Positions 4,660 through 5,843 of a DNA stretch of 5,843 nt are shown piece after piece. The stretch is taken from positions 1-5,843 of the forward strand of contig CAMPKP010000180.1 of the NCBI GenBank assembly GCA_946887295.1, read 5' to 3'. The position numbers were made by a program, and so were the translations under genes. The notes below the pieces were generated by a model that did not search any database, was not told the DNA's origin, and saw only the letters and a program-made list of their open reading frames with translations. The DNA comes from an uncultured Gemmatimonadota bacterium (GTDB lineage Bacteria > Gemmatimonadota > Gemmatimonadetes > Gemmatimonadales > GWC2-71-9). How positions within the stretch are numbered: the first letter of the stretch is position 1; each line of letters begins with the position of its first letter.

Positions 4660-5843
4660 ATGGCGGCTCCGAAGCAGCGCCGCGGCCCGCTCGCCGCGGC
4701 GGACGCACTTGCCAACCGGGTGTACGGCTCCCGGTACAACCCCCTGTACCAGAGCGGCACCATCGCGGTCGCGCTGCTGCTGGTGCTGATCGTGACCGGC
4801 CTCTGGCTGGTGCTGTTCTACCGGATCGCCGCGCCCTGGGAGTCCGTCGCCCGGATCACCGGCGACCGCTGGACCGGCAGCTGGGTGCGCGGCGTGCATC
4901 GCTACGCCTCGGCCGCGGCCGTCGTCGCGACGGTGGTGCACGCGGTCCGGGTCCTGGTGCAGCGGCGCACCTGGGGTCCGCGCGCGCTCGCCTGGCTCTC
5001 GGGCGTGGTGCTGCTGGGGCTGGTGCTGCTCTGCGGTGTGACGGGGTTCGTGCTGGTGTGGGACGAGTTCGGCCGCGCGCTGGCGGTGGAGACCGCCCGC
5101 ATTCTCGACGCGCTGCCGATCCTCTCCGAGCCGGTGAGCCGCGCCTTCCTGGGCGAGCGCCCGGTGCGCCCGACGTTCTTCTTCCTCACGCTCTTCGTCC
5201 ATCTGACCGTGCCGCTCGCCATCGGCCTGGCGCTCTGGCTCCACGTCTCCCGGCTCGCGCGGCCCGCGCTGCTGCCGCCCCGCCCGCTTTCGGCCGCGGT
5301 CCTCGCCCTCCTGCTCGCGGCGGCCCTCGTGCTCCCTCCCGGACTGGACCCGGAGGGCACCGCGTTCTCCCTCCCCGGGCGCTTTACGGTGGACTGGCTC
5401 TACGCCTGGTGGCTGCCGGTGACCAGCGCGCTGTCGCCCGGCGCGGTGTGGCTCCTCGGCCTCGCCGTCGCGGTGCCGCTCCTGCTGGTGCCGCGCTGGA
5501 CCCGGCCCGCGCCGGCGGAGCGCCCGCCCTCTTGGGTGGACGAGGCCATCTGCGTGGGGTGCCGCCAGTGCGGCTGGGACTGCCCTTACGAGGCGATCAC
5601 CATGATCCCCAGGACCGACGGCCGCGCCGAGGTCGTCGCTCTGGTGGATCCGGCGCGCTGCGTGAGCTGCGGGATCTGCGCCGGCTCCTGCGCGCCCATG
5701 GGCGTGGGCCCGCCGGGCCGCACCGGCCGGGACCAGGTCGATCGGGTCCGCGCGTTCCTCGCGGAGCCGGCGCGCGCGCGGGGCGAAGTGATCGCGATCG
5801 CGTGCGAGCACGGGGCGGGCCGCGTGGCCGGAGTGATCCGCCG
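4660..5843 (+). CDS. Cytochrome b (b6-like) fused to a 2[4Fe-4S] ferredoxin domain, partial at 3' end
   Basis: The reading frame runs from the ATG at 4660 through the window edge without a stop: 394 codons visible, C-terminus missing. The first 200 residues match the cytochrome b N-terminal domain, with two bis-histidine pairs at the diagnostic 14-residue spacing: His80/His94 (GVHRYASA to VVHAVRV) and His181/His195 (FVHLTVP to LWLHVSR). These would hold two b hemes across the membrane. Further hydrophobic segments follow at about 211-225 and 261-277. In the region corresponding to the Qo-site PEWY motif of bc/b6f complexes I see only FTVDWLYAWW, so that motif is absent. A cytoplasmic ferredoxin-like domain follows with two cluster motifs: Cys298, 301, 304, 308 (CVGCRQCGWDCP) and Cys334, 337, 340, 344 (CVSCGICAGSCAP). 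The visible end (EVIAIACEHGAG) may begin a further domain, perhaps MvhD/FlpD-like, but too little is present. Likely role: electron transfer between the quinone pool and a soluble or membrane partner. It is not a Rieske-type complex on this evidence. Confidence 0.88.
   Translation, partial: MAAPKQRRGPLAAADALANRVYGSRYNPLYQSGTIAVALLLVLIVTGLWLVLFYRIAAPWESVARITGDRWTGSWVRGVHRYASAAAVVATVVHAVRVLVQRRTWGPRALAWLSGVVLLGLVLLCGVTGFVLVWDEFGRALAVETARILDALPILSEPVSRAFLGERPVRPTFFFLTLFVHLTVPLAIGLALWLHVSRLARPALLPPRPLSAAVLALLLAAALVLPPGLDPEGTAFSLPGRFTVDWLYAWWLPVTSALSPGAVWLLGLAVAVPLLLVPRWTRPAPAERPPSWVDEAICVGCRQCGWDCPYEAITMIPRTDGRAEVVALVDPARCVSCGICAGSCAPMGVGPPGRTGRDQVDRVRAFLAEPARARGEVIAIACEHGAGRVAGVIR

Noticed and set aside
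4642..5811. A 389-codon minus-strand open frame opposite the cytochrome b gene
   Set aside because: It is a composition shadow rich in Arg, Gly, His and Glu with no domain; the plus strand carries clear heme and Fe-S motifs over the same bases.
1..5843. CRISPR arrays, tRNA or rRNA genes, insertion sequences
   Set aside because: I saw no regularly spaced repeats, tRNA-like cloverleaf with conserved T-loop, rRNA signature, transposase motif or terminal inverted repeats.

Overview
The window is high-GC DNA (roughly 70% G+C by eye) from a bacterium with good Shine-Dalgarno sites and strongly GC-biased codons. Nothing in it fixes the taxon. The B-type heme-copper oxidase genes, an SCO factor and a cytochrome b/ferredoxin fusion would suit a respiratory soil or sediment lineage such as Gemmatimonadota or a proteobacterial relative, but that is only an inference.

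Layout. From the left: about 127 bp with no supportable gene but one perfect hairpin; a DinB-family gene (643 to 128, minus strand); a dodecin gene (942 to 736, minus) followed by a GC-rich terminator-like hairpin (691-713); a 176-bp gap; then a compact minus-strand operon. In transcription order the operon holds a 58-aa single-helix membrane protein (4531 to 4355), a CuA-bearing subunit II (4358 to 3762), a 13-helix B-type heme-copper subunit I (3765 to 2008) and an SCO/SenC copper chaperone with extra membrane helices (about 2003 to 1119). The first three genes are joined by two 4-base ATGA overlaps. A 128-bp divergent intergenic region carries a TTGCA-N6-TGCAA dyad. It separates this operon from a plus-strand gene (4660 to beyond the right edge) for a membrane cytochrome b fused to a two-cluster ferredoxin domain.

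How the genes work together. Subunit II keeps all CuA ligands and subunit I keeps all six metal-binding histidines, so electrons should enter at CuA and pass through a low-spin heme to a heme/CuB site. The tyrosine four residues after the helix-VI CuB histidine, a hallmark of A- and B-type O2 reductases, is a glutamine here (GHSSQQ). That points away from an ordinary cytochrome c oxidase and toward a B-family-derived nitric oxide reductase, similar in gene content to the norSY-senC clusters (sNOR) described in ammonia oxidisers. The SCO protein would load CuA. The divergent cytochrome b/ferredoxin fusion could be an electron-transfer partner or a separate redox module sharing the regulatory region. 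Dodecin (flavin storage) and DinB are probably unrelated neighbours.
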